Shown piece by piece: positions 1-10,790 of a stretch of 64,000 nt of DNA; the stretch's first letter is position 1, and every line of letters starts with the position of its first letter. The translations under genes and the position numbers were made by a program. The stretch comes from Neoarius graeffei. Its lineage: Eukaryota; Chordata; Actinopteri; Siluriformes; Ariidae. The DNA lies in contig NC_083586.1 in assembly GCF_027579695.1 (NCBI RefSeq), positions 5,700,001 through 5,764,000 of the forward strand, given 5' to 3'. The notes below the pieces were generated by a model. It searched no databases, was not told the DNA's origin, and saw only the letters and a list, made by a program, of their open reading frames with translations.

Positions 1-375
1 CTGTAGCTTCATACAGGCCCCCACCTCCAGACTCATGAAGAGTTTTTATCCAAGTGCCATAAAACAACTCAACTCTTCATTGAAGTATGTGCAATATTCT
101 GTGCAATGTTTTCTGGACTGTCCAATACAAGTGTAATTACTCATCTATATATTAACTTGTTTTATGTCAATGTCTGCTGTATGTGATGTGTGCTGTTTTA
201 TGTTACTTATTTTATATTAGCCTTTTTAAAATTTAAAATGTGTTTTAATCTATTTTTTATATTACACTTATTTAATATTAGACTTTTATTTTTATACTGG
301 ATATACCACTTGAGGAGTTGCACTGAAATTTCGTTGTATATCTGTGCAATGACAATAAAGGCATTCAATTCAATT
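1..375 (+). mobile_element. LINE 3' end (C-terminal remnant plus 3' UTR)
   Basis: The first 90 bases can be read as the extreme C-terminus of a fish LINE ORF2 (residues like SFYPSAIKQLN). They are followed by an AT-rich 3' UTR that ends near 'caatgacaataaaggcattc', the polyadenylation-like tail that many fish LINE copies carry. Only the 3' end is in the window. The exact clade (L1/Tx1-like or other) cannot be told from this piece. Confidence 0.5.
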
Positions 376-389
376 TTGCATTACCTCTT

Positions 390-2560
390 GAGTCGGGATT
401 CCAAAAGACATTCTGACTGATCAAGGCACTAAATTTGTCACATACACTGCACAAATTACACAAATTATTGGGGATTAAATTGATTTGTATTAGTGTTCAT
501 CATCCGCAAATGGACAGGCTGGTCGAATGATTTAACCAAACACTTAAGAACATGATTCGTAAGTTCATTCATAGGGATGCTGAAAATTCAGACAGGTGGC
601 TTGACCCTCTGTTGTTTGCAGTGCACGAGGTCCCAAAGCCTCCACCAGGTTTTCCCTATTTGAATTGCTGTATGGGCACAAGCCCCATGGTGTCTTAGAC
701 ATTATTAAAGAAAATTGGGAGGAGGAGCCTTCTCAAAGTAAAAATGAAAAATTCAATAAATGTTCTTGACCTGAGAGCAAAACTCCATGCACTGAGTCAC
801 ATACCCTAGGAGAATTTGCTACAGGCCCAAGAATGTCAAGCTCACCTGTACAACAGAGGGGCACGGCAAAGGGAATTTGCACCGGGAGATAAAGTCTCCC
901 GTTTTACTGCCCATGGTCACATGGCAAATTAGGGAGTTTGACTACGAGGTCAAATGGCCAGATAGGGGCGACGCGTCAAATTTACCACCTCAATCTCCTG
1001 AAACCTTAGAGAGAGGAGGTTCCTGTTACTCTGGCAACAGGAGTTATGGAGAGGGTGGAGCTGGGACTGGAGGGAAGTCCAAAAAGTGCAGCCCAATTCA
1101 TCCCAGTCTCCTGTGGAGACCACCTCTCACCGTCCCAGAGAGCACAGGTAATTAGGTTGCAGGAGGAATTCTCTGATGTGTTCTCACCCCTCCTTGGTTG
1201 CACCAACCTCATAGAACACCACACTGAGACTCCCCCAAGGGTGGTCGTGTGCAACCACCCATATCAGCTCCCTGAACACAAGAAAAATGTGGTGCGGGAT
1301 GAACTTCAGGCTATGCTTAAGATGGGAGTAATTGAGGAGTCGCACAGCGACTGGAGCAGCCCGGTGGTCTTGGTACCCAAGACCGATGGGCTGGTCCAGT
1401 TTTGTTTAGACGATAGAAAAATCAACTCGGTGTGTAAACTTGGCACATATCCGATGCCCCGCATTGATGAACTGCTCGATCAGTTAGGCGCAGCTTGCTT
1501 TTACGCAACACTGGATTTGACAAAGGAATACTGGCAGATCCCCTTGACTCCATTATCTTGTGAGAAAACAGCCTTTTACACACTATTTGGCTTACACCAA
1601 TTTGTCACCCTTCCTTTCGGGTCGTTTGGGGCTCCGGGGATGTTTCAGCGTCTCATGGACCAAATTCTCCTTCCCCACAATGCGTATGCGGCGGCCTACT
1701 TAGATGATATAATCATTACTATAAATGATTGGGAGTGGCACCTACATCATCTGAGGGTAGTTCTGAGGTTGCTGAGCTCACAGCAACCCCCCCCCCCCCC
1801 CCCAAAAAAAAAAAAAGTGTGCAGTTGGATGGGTGGAAGTACAGTATCTGGGCTTCCACTTGGGTCATGGGCAGGTCCATCCCCAAATTGATAAGACTGC
1901 AGTGATTGTGGCCTGCCTGCAACCCAAGACCAAAAAGGGGGTCAGGCAGTTCCTGGGGCTGGCTGGCTATTATAGGTGGGTCGTGTCTAACTTTTCATAC
2001 ATCACCAGCCCGCTGACTGACCTCACTAAAAAGGGGGCGCCAGATCCGGTCCAGTGGATGGAGCCATGCAAACGGGCTTTTGCTCAGGTAAAAGCGCTTA
2101 TGTGTGGGGGCCCGCTGCTGCATTCTCCTGACTTTTTGCTCCCTTTTGTTTTACAGACTGATGCATCGGACAGAGAGCTGGGGGCCGTTTTGTCCCAGGT
2201 GGTGGAGGGGGAGGAGCGTCCAGTGCTGTCCATCAGCCGCAAGCTCTCCATGTGAGTCGAAGTACAGCACCATAGAAAAGGAGTGTTTGGCCATCAAGTG
2301 GGCAGTACTCACTCTCCGCTACTACCTACTAGGACGCCCATTCACCCTCTGTTCTGACCATGCCCAGCTCCAGTGACTCCACCGCATGAAGGATGCCAAC
2401 GCGCAGATCACTCGGTCTCTAGCCCTTCAGCCATTTAAGTTCGAGATAGTCCACAGGACAGGGGCACAGATGGTTGTGGTGGATTACCTAACCCGCCTGG
2501 GGGGGTGGGGGTGTCAGCTGAAGGCCGGACGGCTCCCCGGCCTGAGTCAGGCAGTGGGGG
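390..2560 (+). mobile_element. Fossil Ty3/gypsy-type LTR retrotransposon, Gmr1-like domain order
   Basis: This is a degraded, incomplete retrotransposon copy on the + strand. An integrase-core remnant lies at about 390-720. It is followed by a reverse transcriptase (about 1,290-1,760, continuing after a homopolymer tract to about 2,060) and an RNase H domain (about 2,100-2,500). Integrase lying upstream of reverse transcriptase is the Ty1/copia-like order reported for the Gmr1 group of deuterostome gypsy-like elements. Normal gypsy elements have integrase last. A G-rich tract at about 2,500-2,515 could be the polypurine tract before a 3' LTR. The 5' part (gag, protease, 5' LTR) is missing. 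The copy is clearly broken, with roughly ten or more disruptions, and is probably old. An alternative is two unrelated gypsy fragments lying side by side. Confidence 0.75.
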
Positions 2561-3954
2561 CAGGCCTAGACATTAGCACTTGCCCGATGGCCCGGCGGTG
2601 TTTATGTCTTTCGGGCCAGTTTGGGCCACTAAATTTGGCCAAACAGTGGTCCGGGCGGGCCAGTACGTTTTCGATACAAATTAACAATTTTATTACTCAT
2701 ATTTTACCCAGAATTGTGAAGAAATTGTTAGTAAAATGCACCTTTTCGATACGAGGTCCGCCATCTTTGTTTTCGTCACCCTCCGCTCCGCAGCAGGAGT
2801 GTGTCGTCTTCGTGCACCTTCAGAGATGTTCGGCGCCGTTCGGAAGCGTCATTTTGGCAGGAAAATAGCATCTTGTAGACGAAGACGGTTGCGGCAAGGA
2901 GACCATCAGAACGGTGAAATTCAAATAGAAATATGTTCAAACTCCATGCTCCCCAACCAGGCCAAAGGCCAGGTAAACAGTTTGAGCTAAAAACAAACAA
3001 ACTTCTCATTGTCCGATCGTCGCCATCTTTATACCACTTTCTGCCTCTTCCGCTAGAGAGTTCAGTGGTGTCATCCATTCATAAATACGATCGTGCATAA
3101 TTTAACTGTCGGGTGTTAACAAACGGTTTCATTTTGAACTCGGCAGCCAATCAGAGTGCGCGACGTCACGCTTGGTTTACAACTCACCAAATATGGCGCC
3201 AAATCGTAAAACAGCATTTCAACACACGCGCTTTAGCTTCAGATGGTGTAAAATCGTTCAGACTTTGTATATTAATATCAAAATATCACTGTGCCAGAGA
3301 AGCTGATGTTTGAAAAAGTGCTATTTTTTCAATTAATTCCATAGAAAATGAATGGGGAAATTTTGGGTGAATTTTTTTTTTTTGTGACTATGTCGTGAAA
3401 AAAAATCGCATTTTGATGAACAAAGTAATAGCATAGGAAATTTTTGATTTTTTAATTCATATTCGTGCATTCTGGTGCAATTTAAGGTGAAATTAACAAA
3501 ATATGAATAATCTTATTTTCATTAACATTATCTATTTGTTTCCATTTCTTGTTCTATCAATTTCTTAGTTACATTTAAAAATTTCCTTTGTTCTTGTTCT
3601 CTGTTCGTTTAACACATGCTGTTGATTACTGTTTTACATTAATAATTGTTTGTATAAGTTTTAGAATAAGCTAAGTTTTGCCTCACCATGCAACTAACTT
3701 GTTTATAGAATAAGCTTTGCCTGTAACCCACCCTGTGTGATGTAGACATATATTTTCCTTTTTTGTCATGGTTTCAACTTTGGCTCATATATTCTCAACA
3801 TTGTAGATATTGAATTCTCACTACTGTAGATATTCTTATAGAAATAGAAGTACAATGAACTTTTTAAATTCACCTTTATATAATAGCCACAAGACACACA
3901 CACAGGCCAGTGCCAAGTCTGGATGAAAGGTGAGGGTGTCATACTAACCCTTAT
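2561..3954. other. Unassigned intergenic or transposon-derived sequence
   Basis: No gene is recognised here. The part from 2,575 to 3,200 is relatively GC-rich, with 'gccatcttt' and 'atggcgcc' words resembling promoter and first-exon regions of fish DNA transposons. From 3,300 it becomes AT-rich without recognisable structure. Short open frames here have no familiar motifs. Confidence 0.3.
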
Positions 3955-4599
3955 CAGGGTTTTTTTCTAGAAAAATTTAGTATGAGGGCACTCACCATGG
4001 CGAGGGAGCGAAGCGGGGGGGGGGGGGGGGGGGGGATGGTGCCGGTTGTCCCCCCCCCCCCGCCATGCAAAGCCTTTGAAAAATGCTCCAATGGGACATT
4101 CTGAGGCTATCCGGGAGGGAAATTGTAACAAATTGTCTGTCAACATTGAAAAAGAAAGAAGTAATAATCTTCTGCCCTGGACAGTCTTTGGCTTTCTTCC
4201 ATTTCGTGCCACGGGATGACATCATTAAATGCCCAAGTGTCAACAAAAACAACTCGCGAACTACTTCTGTCAAAAGCTCCCGCGCTGGTGGGTGAAAGGT
4301 CATTCAGTCTCGAGAAATCTCGCTCTACAAGTCAGCTGACCTTGTATGTAACCCATGTCAAATCTCGTGAGAGCAGCACAAGTAAACAACTAAACAACAT
4401 GGCTCTCTTAGAACTACCCTCAACTGTGACTGCTACGCGCACTGCATCACTCTCACAATTTCCCACAGGGGAATTGTCGGCTCTAGTTAACAATGCACTT
4501 TTTATGGAGACGTTTTAATGTTATTCTTTATTTTTTTTATCCAGTTGAATATTTAGCGTACAAATGTATTTTCAGCTCTTAAAAATGACTGAGGTCTGG

Positions 4600-5080
4600 A
4601 CCGCGGGGGCCTCAGAGCTGGCTGCGGCCATGGAGATGAACAAGACGCTAATAGAAAGATAAGACAGTTCAATGACAAATGGAAGTTCGGGCAAGATTGG
4701 CTAGTTCATAGCAAAACCGAAAATATCCTGTACTGCGAAGACTGTAGAAAGTCTGGCAAAGACAGGCACCAGTAATTTTAAACTCGAAACTATAAAGGAC
4801 CACGAAAAGTCAAATGCACACATCGGTCCTATAACATCAAAACAGGCGAAGACAGCTGGTTCACTACAGGACCGCATTGCTTTCAGTCCCTGGCAGTCAT
4901 GAAGTCGGCTGAGCTCGAGAGGATGGCGCTGCTGTTTAGAAACGTTCACACGATTGTAAAGAAGTTGATCTCGCCCCAGCTATCAACTTATAGCCTGCTG
5001 GAAGCCTCAGGTCACGAAGACCATTTTTCATGGACCATTCAGACTCATCTGATGATGAATGTAATGAGGACATTTAATGT
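4600..5080 (+). pseudogene. hAT transposase N-terminus, TTF/BED-like zinc finger, decayed
   Basis: Conceptual translation gives FNDKWKFGQDWL followed by ILYCEDCRKSGK, a hallmark of the N-terminal zinc finger of ZNF862-like hAT transposases (F-x2-W...W-L...C-x2-C). After a frame change a stretch with LLEASGHEDHFSWTIQTHL follows. The catalytic domain and the C-terminal dimerisation region are absent. The copy has stops and frameshifts in the zinc-finger part, so it is a dead fragment of the surrounding hAT element. Confidence 0.5.
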
Positions 5081-5783
5081 CTCTCTCTACACATGTTCTC
5101 ACACACAAAATTAATAGACAATACATAATATACATAATGCTTGATAATACACAATACTTGCATATCAAAACATCAAATATTTTTCAATGATAAATGTTTT
5201 GAATTGGACTTTAATATTAAGAATCAGTTCAGTTGTACTGAATGTTATTTTTCATATTATACGATATTTCATATTGTAAGAGGCTTGAATTTGAGTTCAA
5301 TAAACAGAATACTCTGTTTATATTTTTGTCTGAATTGGTTGCATGTTTTCATATAGGGAGCTACCTTAACAGCACTGAATACTTGAGTGCTACTGTAGAG
5401 ATACATTATACGCTGCCATTCATAATTAAAGGGCTGATGACACGAACATGACTCTATGCAATTTCTTAAATAAACTATACAACATGGCAAACATGTTAGA
5501 TTTCTGTTATAATTACGTGAAAAGAAGCTGTTGTTACGCGAATATCCAACTTTTAATTGCACAGCGCAAAAAAACTGGGTCCGTGGCTCGCGGCCATGTT
5601 GTGACGCCAGCGGAAGAACACGCTGCGGTTCACTGGCTGTTCTACTCTGGTTCTACTCAATGGAAATGGTGCATGAAAACGCCGGTGAATTCTCTAGTGC
5701 TAGCTCTTCCTCTTCTGGGAGTCTAGAATTGTGTTGATCTCTTCCGAATAGAATCTATGATAGCCTACCCTCTTTACGGGTAT

Positions 5784-5927
5784 ATTTTGGGCTAGAAAAC
5801 TTCAGCAGTATCTGGCAACAGATACTGCTGACGTTTTCCAGCCCAAAATATGTTCAAAACCCACCAAAATGCACTTGAAACCGCCCAACTGGGCGGGAAA
5901 AATCCCAATCTGGCAACACTGTGTAAG
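5784..5927 (-). repeat. Small hairpin MITE inside the Kolobok-like element
   Basis: The stretch 5,784-5,852 is a hairpin with about 32-bp arms (atattttgggctagaaaac ... gttttccagcccaaaatat) around a 'ggcaac' loop. On the - strand the unit begins 'cagtgttgccagattggg', a start I associate with a widespread fish MITE. It provides the last 40 or so codons of the open frame that extends the THAP exon, so those residues are not THAP protein. Confidence 0.5.
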
Positions 5928-6188
5928 CATTGCTGATGGTAGTAACACACGTTTGTGCTGAACTGAACACCCAAGAGATTCTTTTAAGCTGGGAAGGGTG
6001 TCAAAACAATCCAAAACGAAGTGTTCAGAGCACAGGACGGATGTTGGTGAGGGCTCCCACTTGTCACGAGTGCGCCTGACTTGCTTCACCCACTTCGCAT
6101 GCAGCTCGGGATCTCTGGGAAACTTGAATAAACTTACCCCATCCTTGTGGGTTTTGGAGCAAAAGCCGGCAACACAACGCGAAGGCAT
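5924..6188 (-). pseudogene. THAP zinc-finger first exon (Kolobok-like transposase)
   Basis: Starting at 6,188 the translation begins MPSRCVAGFCSKTHKDG, continues with LFKFP and a tryptophan-containing helix (HAKWVKQVRR), and ends with the second zinc half-site VLCSEHF. This gives the C2CH arrangement (C-x4-C ... C-x2-H) of the THAP DNA-binding domain in about 85 residues. THAP domains occur in host THAP proteins and in P-element, Kolobok and ISL2EU transposases. The location inside TTAA-flanked inverted repeats assigns this one to a transposon. Nothing catalytic follows, and the frame runs into a MITE. Confidence 0.7.
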
Positions 6189-6651
6189 AATAACTATATA
6201 TATATAATAATGTATAATAATGTCTAATAAAAATACTAATATGATAAACTGAACACCTCTCGCATCAACAACAAACTGGTAAGTTAGGAGGAAGGTTCTT
6301 TCACTGACGTCATATAGCTCCTCCTCCTCTTTCGTCTCCTGGGTGCTGTAGCCCTGTCAAATTTGCCCAAATAGCCGCGTTTATCATCATAACTTGTAAA
6401 ATAGGTGCCTTCGTGAATTAATATATGGATCGGGAATTACTTTTTATGTTATAAAACATCGCCAAAGATGTCAAAAACGTGTCATCAGCACTTTAAATCT
6501 AGATCTTCCGAACTTTAACATATGATGGTGAAGAAAAAACTGCAATTTCCTGGCAACAAAATTGTGACTAGTGAAAAGGCTGAATGGCTAGTGACTCGGG
6601 AAAACCACTAGCCACAGTGGCCGGTGAGCAAAAAAGTTAATGTAAAGCCCT

Positions 6652-6655
6652 GATA

Positions 6656-6711
<56 letters not shown>

Positions 6712-6716
6712 GCGCA
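6652..6716. repeat. (TA)n(CA)n microsatellite
   Basis: A run of about 17 TA units is followed by CA units, directly abutting the left end of the Tc1-like element. The similar (TA)n(CA)n tract at 10,690-10,775 may be the other half of one microsatellite split by the insertions between them. Confidence 0.85.
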
Positions 6717-8183
6717 TACACTAGTGAATCTCAAAAAATTAGAATACCATGAAAAAGTTCCTTTTTTTCATAATTTAATTCAAAAAGGTAAACTTTCATA
6801 TATTCTATATTCATGACATGTAAAGTGAAATATTTAAAGCCTTTTTTGTTTTAATTTTGATGACTATGGCCTATAGCTCATGAAAATCAGAAATCCAGTA
6901 TCTCAAATTATTAGAATATTCCCCAAGATCAATCAAAAAAAAGGATTTACAATACAGAAATGTTCAACTTCTGAAAAGTATATTCATTTATACACTCAGT
7001 ACTTGGTTGGGGCTCCTTTACCATGAATTACTGTATCAATGCGGTGTGGCATGGAGGTGATCAGTCTGTGGCACTGCTGAGGTGTTATTGAAGCCCAGGT
7101 TGCTTTGATAGTTGCCTTCAGCATATCTGTATTTTTGGGTCGGGTGTTTCTCATCTTCCTCTTGACAATACCCCATAGATTCTCTATGGGGTTCAGGTCA
7201 GGAAAGTTGGCTGGCCAATCAAACACAGTAATATCATGGTCAGCAAACCATTTGGAAGTAGTTTTGGCACTGTGGGTAGGTGCCAAGTCCTGCTGGAAAA
7301 GGAAATCAGCATCTCCAAAAAGCTCGTCAGCAGATGGAAGCATAAAGTGCTCTAAAATCTCCTGGTAGATGGCTGTGTTGACTTTGGACTTGATAAAATA
7401 CAGTGAACCAACACCAGCAGATGACATGGCATCCCAAATCATCACAGACTGTGGAAACTTCACACTGGGCTTCAAACACCTTGGATTCTGTGCCTCTCCA
7501 CTCTTCCTCCAGACTCTAGAACCGTGATTTCCAAATCAAATGCAAAATGTACGTTCATCTCAAAAGAGGACTTTGGACCACTGAGCAACAGTCCATTTCC
7601 TTCTCTCCTTAGCCCAGATAAGACACTTCTGACATTGTCTCTGGCTCAGGAGTAGCTTGATATTAGGAATGCGAAAGTTGTATCCCCTTTCTTGAAGATG
7701 TCTGTTCGTGATGGGTCTTGATACACTGACACCAGCCTCAGTCCACTCCTTGTGAAGCTCTCCCAAGTTCTTGAATCAACTTTTCTTGACAATCCTCTCA
7801 AGACTGCAGCCATCCCTGTTGCTTGTGAACCTTTTCCAGCCACCCTTTTCAGCAATGAAATTTTGTGGCTTACCCTCCTTGTGGAGGGCATCAGTGATCA
7901 TCTTCTGGACAACAGTCAAGTCAGCAGTCTTCCCCATGATTGTGATTGTGTGTACTGAACTAGACCGAGAGATACACTGTGTTCATACTGTTTTACTAAA
8001 ACTCAAAATGAAATATTCTAATATTTTGAGATTTTTTTTATGTTTTTGTACTGTATGCCATACTGATTAAAATTGAAATAGAAAAATGCTTGAAACATTT
8101 TAGTTTGTGTAAAGAGTCTATAATATATAACATTTTCACTTCTTTTTCACAATATTCTAATTTTTTTGAGATGCACTAGTATA
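6717..8183 (-). mobile_element. Tc1-like DNA transposon, near full length
   Basis: Long inverted repeats of over 200 bp bound the element. The left end reads 'cactagtgaatctcaaaaaa', the right end '...tttttgagatgcactagt'. A second related motif ('tctcaaattattagaatatt') lies inside each arm, which is the inverted/direct-repeat style of fish Tc1 families. The element inserted in a TA-rich microsatellite, so the expected TA duplication cannot be proved. The transposase lies on the - strand. Confidence 0.85.
6996..7937 (-). pseudogene. Tc1-like transposase with three in-frame stops
   Basis: Starting at 7,937 (MGKTADLTVVQKMITDAL) one frame encodes the N-terminal helix-turn-helix DNA-binding domain and then the DDE catalytic domain to the stop just before 6,996, about 314 residues, close to a Tc1 transposase's usual 340. 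Visible catalytic landmarks are the DE after the first beta strand (VLF-stop-DERTFCI), QQDLAPTHSA for the second aspartate, and DLNPIENLWGIVKRK for the glutamate of a DD34E triad. Three in-frame TGA stops (near 7,767, 7,559 and 7,535) break it, and no frameshift is evident, suggesting a fairly young inactive copy. It would catalyse cut-and-paste transposition if intact. Confidence 0.85.
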
Positions 8184-8251
8184 TGAGTGATTCCACGCTT
8201 ATGGGTACTGAAATGGGGACATGAACTTATTTTTAAAAATTCACCTAAAAC

Positions 8252-10146
8252 TAAGCATGCACCGATACCGATACTGGCATCGGTATCGGCCCCGATACTC
8301 CACTAATATACTCATACTCGTACTTGTCAAACAGTTGCCGATACCATGAACCGATACCAGTGCCGATCCCATGCGCCAATACCAATGTTCCCCGCAGCGC
8401 TTTTTGTTCCATTCGAGAGAGAGAAAAAAAAAAAAAACTGAAGCATTGTTGAGCTCAGGCTTGAGCATAATATGATAGGCTATACCATGCGCCGATAGTG
8501 TTCCGTGAAGCGCCTTTTGCCAGCCTCCGTTCGAGGAAAAAAAGCCTCTCCCAGGAAAAAAAATTGTAAATCTCAAGCATTGAGCGTAGGCTAATTTCGT
8601 CAGAAGACAAAAAAAATTGTTCGACAACAACCCATTTTTCCATGATGAAGATGTGTTTGCATAGTCATGAAACAGTGCCGTCACAACATCTTTCCCCAAC
8701 ACTGTCATTTTAAACATCTCTCCACACTCCACTCCCTTTCGCTGCCATACGCAGATAGGCCTACGCTAAGATCCCCAACGTTGTCCTTTTTTAATGTTGG
8801 CTATTCGCCTAGGTAAGGGTTTTGTAGGACAGGCTACTCACTAACAAACAAATGAAAATCGGATTTTTGTATAGGTGAATCCAACCGGCAGAGTTTTTAA
8901 GTACGAGTCCAACCGGGAGAGTTTAAGAGTGAAGAGTGAGAGAGAGAGCTTTAAGAAATGGCTGATTGAGTTTTCCAACTTGTTTCAGTAGAGGGCAACG
9001 CTAAGACCAAGGAAATTGACGTCCCATCTACAGGTATGGAGCTCCACGAGCACGGGACGCGATGTTGCGAATGGAAAGCAACAGCGTCTGCCTAACAAGT
9101 TCTGCGACTGAACAAGAGCGTGCTCGAGGCATTCAACTCTCCTGCAGCACACAGCAGGATGTGCGCACATGCACATGAGAGGAGGGGGGGGGGCATATTT
9201 TAGTCTGCATTACTGGCGATGGAAATTAAATAATACATCGTCGCCGGCCGCCACTGTTATCTTGTGCGCTCTCTGTGATGTTGCGATGGTCACTGCTCCT
9301 CCCTTTCACGCCCTTGTCTTGTTGCTAAATGTAATTGGAGTAGTTTAAGCGCACCACCAGAACAACCCTTAAGTCAACCAAGACCGCAATGTTGCGGAAG
9401 GCCGATGATAGAGGGAGTAAGTGACCAGCGGAGTGAAATGATCACGCTGCATGTGGTAACTCCCTGCTCTCGCCTCCCTTCATCAACAATCGGTCTTACA
9501 TGTTGCAAGAGTGCAAGTCTTTCTTGACTTCGAAAGTTGGACATTGTAATCTAATCCAAATAAATAGCAGCCTTTTTCAGAAATTGCAGCAGCTAAATAT
9601 TTAATTCTTTGTGTAGGCTATTTGCAATGAGTGTAGTTTTCTGGGAGTGAATGTTGCGCGACAATCGAGAGAGGTTGCACACGGAAGCGCAGATAGCCTT
9701 GTAGTCCACGTTACACTGCCAGCAGACAGCGCCTTTTCATTTCACGGTAGCGCTTCTTTTGCAACATTGTTATGTAGGCCTAGTAGGCCTAGCGCAGCAG
9801 CGTTTAGGTTTTGCAACATTATTGTAACAATGATGCAAAAGATAAGCGCTACCGTGAAGAGGCGCTGTCTGGCTGTGTGACGTGGACTCAAGGCTACTCT
9901 GCGCTTCTGGAGCAGCGGAGATTGTCAATGTGAACCCGTGTGCATGATCACTCCAGTTAGAAAACAACATTCACGGGAAATAGATAAAGTAGGCCTATTA
10001 AATATTCAAATGCTGCAATTTTTGAAAAATTATATTTTAATAACATCAACAGTATCGGTATCAGTAGTACTCGGTATCGGCAAGTACTGAAATGATAGTA
10101 CTCATACTCGTATCGGTTTCACAAATGTGGTATCGGTGCATCTCTA
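8252..10146. mobile_element. Non-autonomous hAT transposon with 8-bp target duplication
   Basis: The termini are 'taagcatgcaccgataccg' and '...gtatcggtgcatctcta', and an exact 8-bp duplication CCTAAAAC lies on both sides (8,244-8,251 and 10,147-10,154). Multiple ACCGATAC/GTATCGGT words cluster in the subterminal 100 bp at each end, as expected of hAT transposase binding sites. No transposase frame can be recognised inside. It interrupts the left arm of the surrounding MITE and so is younger than that MITE. Confidence 0.85.
9672..9915. repeat. Internal inverted repeat in the hAT element
   Basis: About 95-bp arms (about 9,672-9,775 and 9,812-9,915) share the words 'cagacagcgcc', 'cacggtagcgctt' and 'ttttgca' in inverted order, with a few small gaps. 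The loop contains 'taggcctagtaggcctag'. Confidence 0.65.
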
Positions 10147-10689
10147 CCTAAAACCATTTCTTTTTTTTACCATCAGGTCACAAAACATGTAATCTTTAAT
10201 GAATGATATGTTAAAAGATAACTTTAATTTTCTGAGATGTAATAAAAACATATTTATATGCCAAAGTCAGAACATAACAGAAGTGTTGTGGACATATATA
10301 TTCTCAATTTTAACAATGTAGAATTACTTTTTGAAACATAGGAAGGTGATGTTTTAGCAAATATAATTAATAAACATGTGTAGTAGAATAAACATACACA
10401 TTCTTTCAATAAGATTAACATGGTATATAGCTAGATTGTAATTAATTTGTAACAGACGCGAGATGGACAATCGTAACAGAAGTAATGTAACAGACATCAT
10501 TTTGGAACTCATAGGCTTGACTTTGGCATATAAATATGTTTTTATTACATCTCAGAAAATTAAAGCTATCTTTTAACATATCATTCATTAAAGATTACAT
10601 ATTTTGTGACCTGATGGTAAAAAAAGAAATGGTTTTAGGTGAATAAGTTCATGTCCCCATTTCAGTACCCATAAGTGTGGAATCACTCG

Positions 10690-10761
<72 letters not shown>

Positions 10762-10790
10762 TATACATACACATACACACCTGCAAGTGT
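10690..10790. repeat. (TA)n(CA)n microsatellite
   Basis: About 30 TA units are followed by CA-rich sequence. It abuts the right end of the foldback MITE. Confidence 0.85.

Larger units (their letters stand above)
5430..6492. mobile_element. Kolobok-like non-autonomous transposon with TTAA target duplication
   Basis: The ends are inverted repeats: AGGGCTGATGACACG on the left and CGTGTCATCAGCACT on the right, each flanked by TTAA (5,426-5,429 and 6,493-6,496). A TTAA duplication plus a THAP-domain transposase fits the Kolobok superfamily. On the - strand from the right end runs a THAP first exon (6,188 inwards). On the + strand from the left end runs a short serine-rich ORF starting at 5,660 (MEMVHENAGEF then SSASSSSSGS), possibly the first exon of a second element protein. 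piggyBac also uses TTAA but lacks THAP. The interior is deleted and a hairpin MITE lies at 5,784-5,927. Confidence 0.65.
3955..6651 (+). mobile_element. hAT-type DNA transposon relic (TTF-zinc-finger transposase family)
   Basis: The left end reads CAGGGTTTTTTTCTAG and the right end reads ...TAAAGCCCTG, an imperfect inverted CAGGG/CCCTG pair typical of hAT elements. The interior at 4,600-5,080 keeps the N-terminus of a hAT transposase of the ZNF862/C17orf113-like type. I could not find a clean 8-bp target duplication ('acccttat' left, 'atatgata' right), so the two ends may belong to different copies. A Kolobok-like element (5,430-6,492) sits inside. A G/C homopolymer run lies at about 4,014-4,060. 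Confidence 0.5.
8184..10689. mobile_element. Foldback-type MITE with arms of about 170-190 bp, split by a hAT
   Basis: The left arm (8,184-8,251, resumed at 10,155-10,270) is the reverse complement of the right arm (about 10,525-10,689). Both start GAGTGATTCCAC and run through 'acttatgggtactgaaatgg' and 'catcaggtcacaaaac'. The unpaired centre (10,270-10,525) is AT-rich and codes for nothing. TA flanks both ends, consistent with a Tc1/mariner-mobilised MITE. It sits in the TA microsatellite next to the Tc1 copy. Confidence 0.75.

Noticed and set aside
3955-6651. An 8-bp target duplication for the hAT relic
   Set aside because: The flanks 'acccttat' and 'atatgata' do not match, so I do not claim a duplication.
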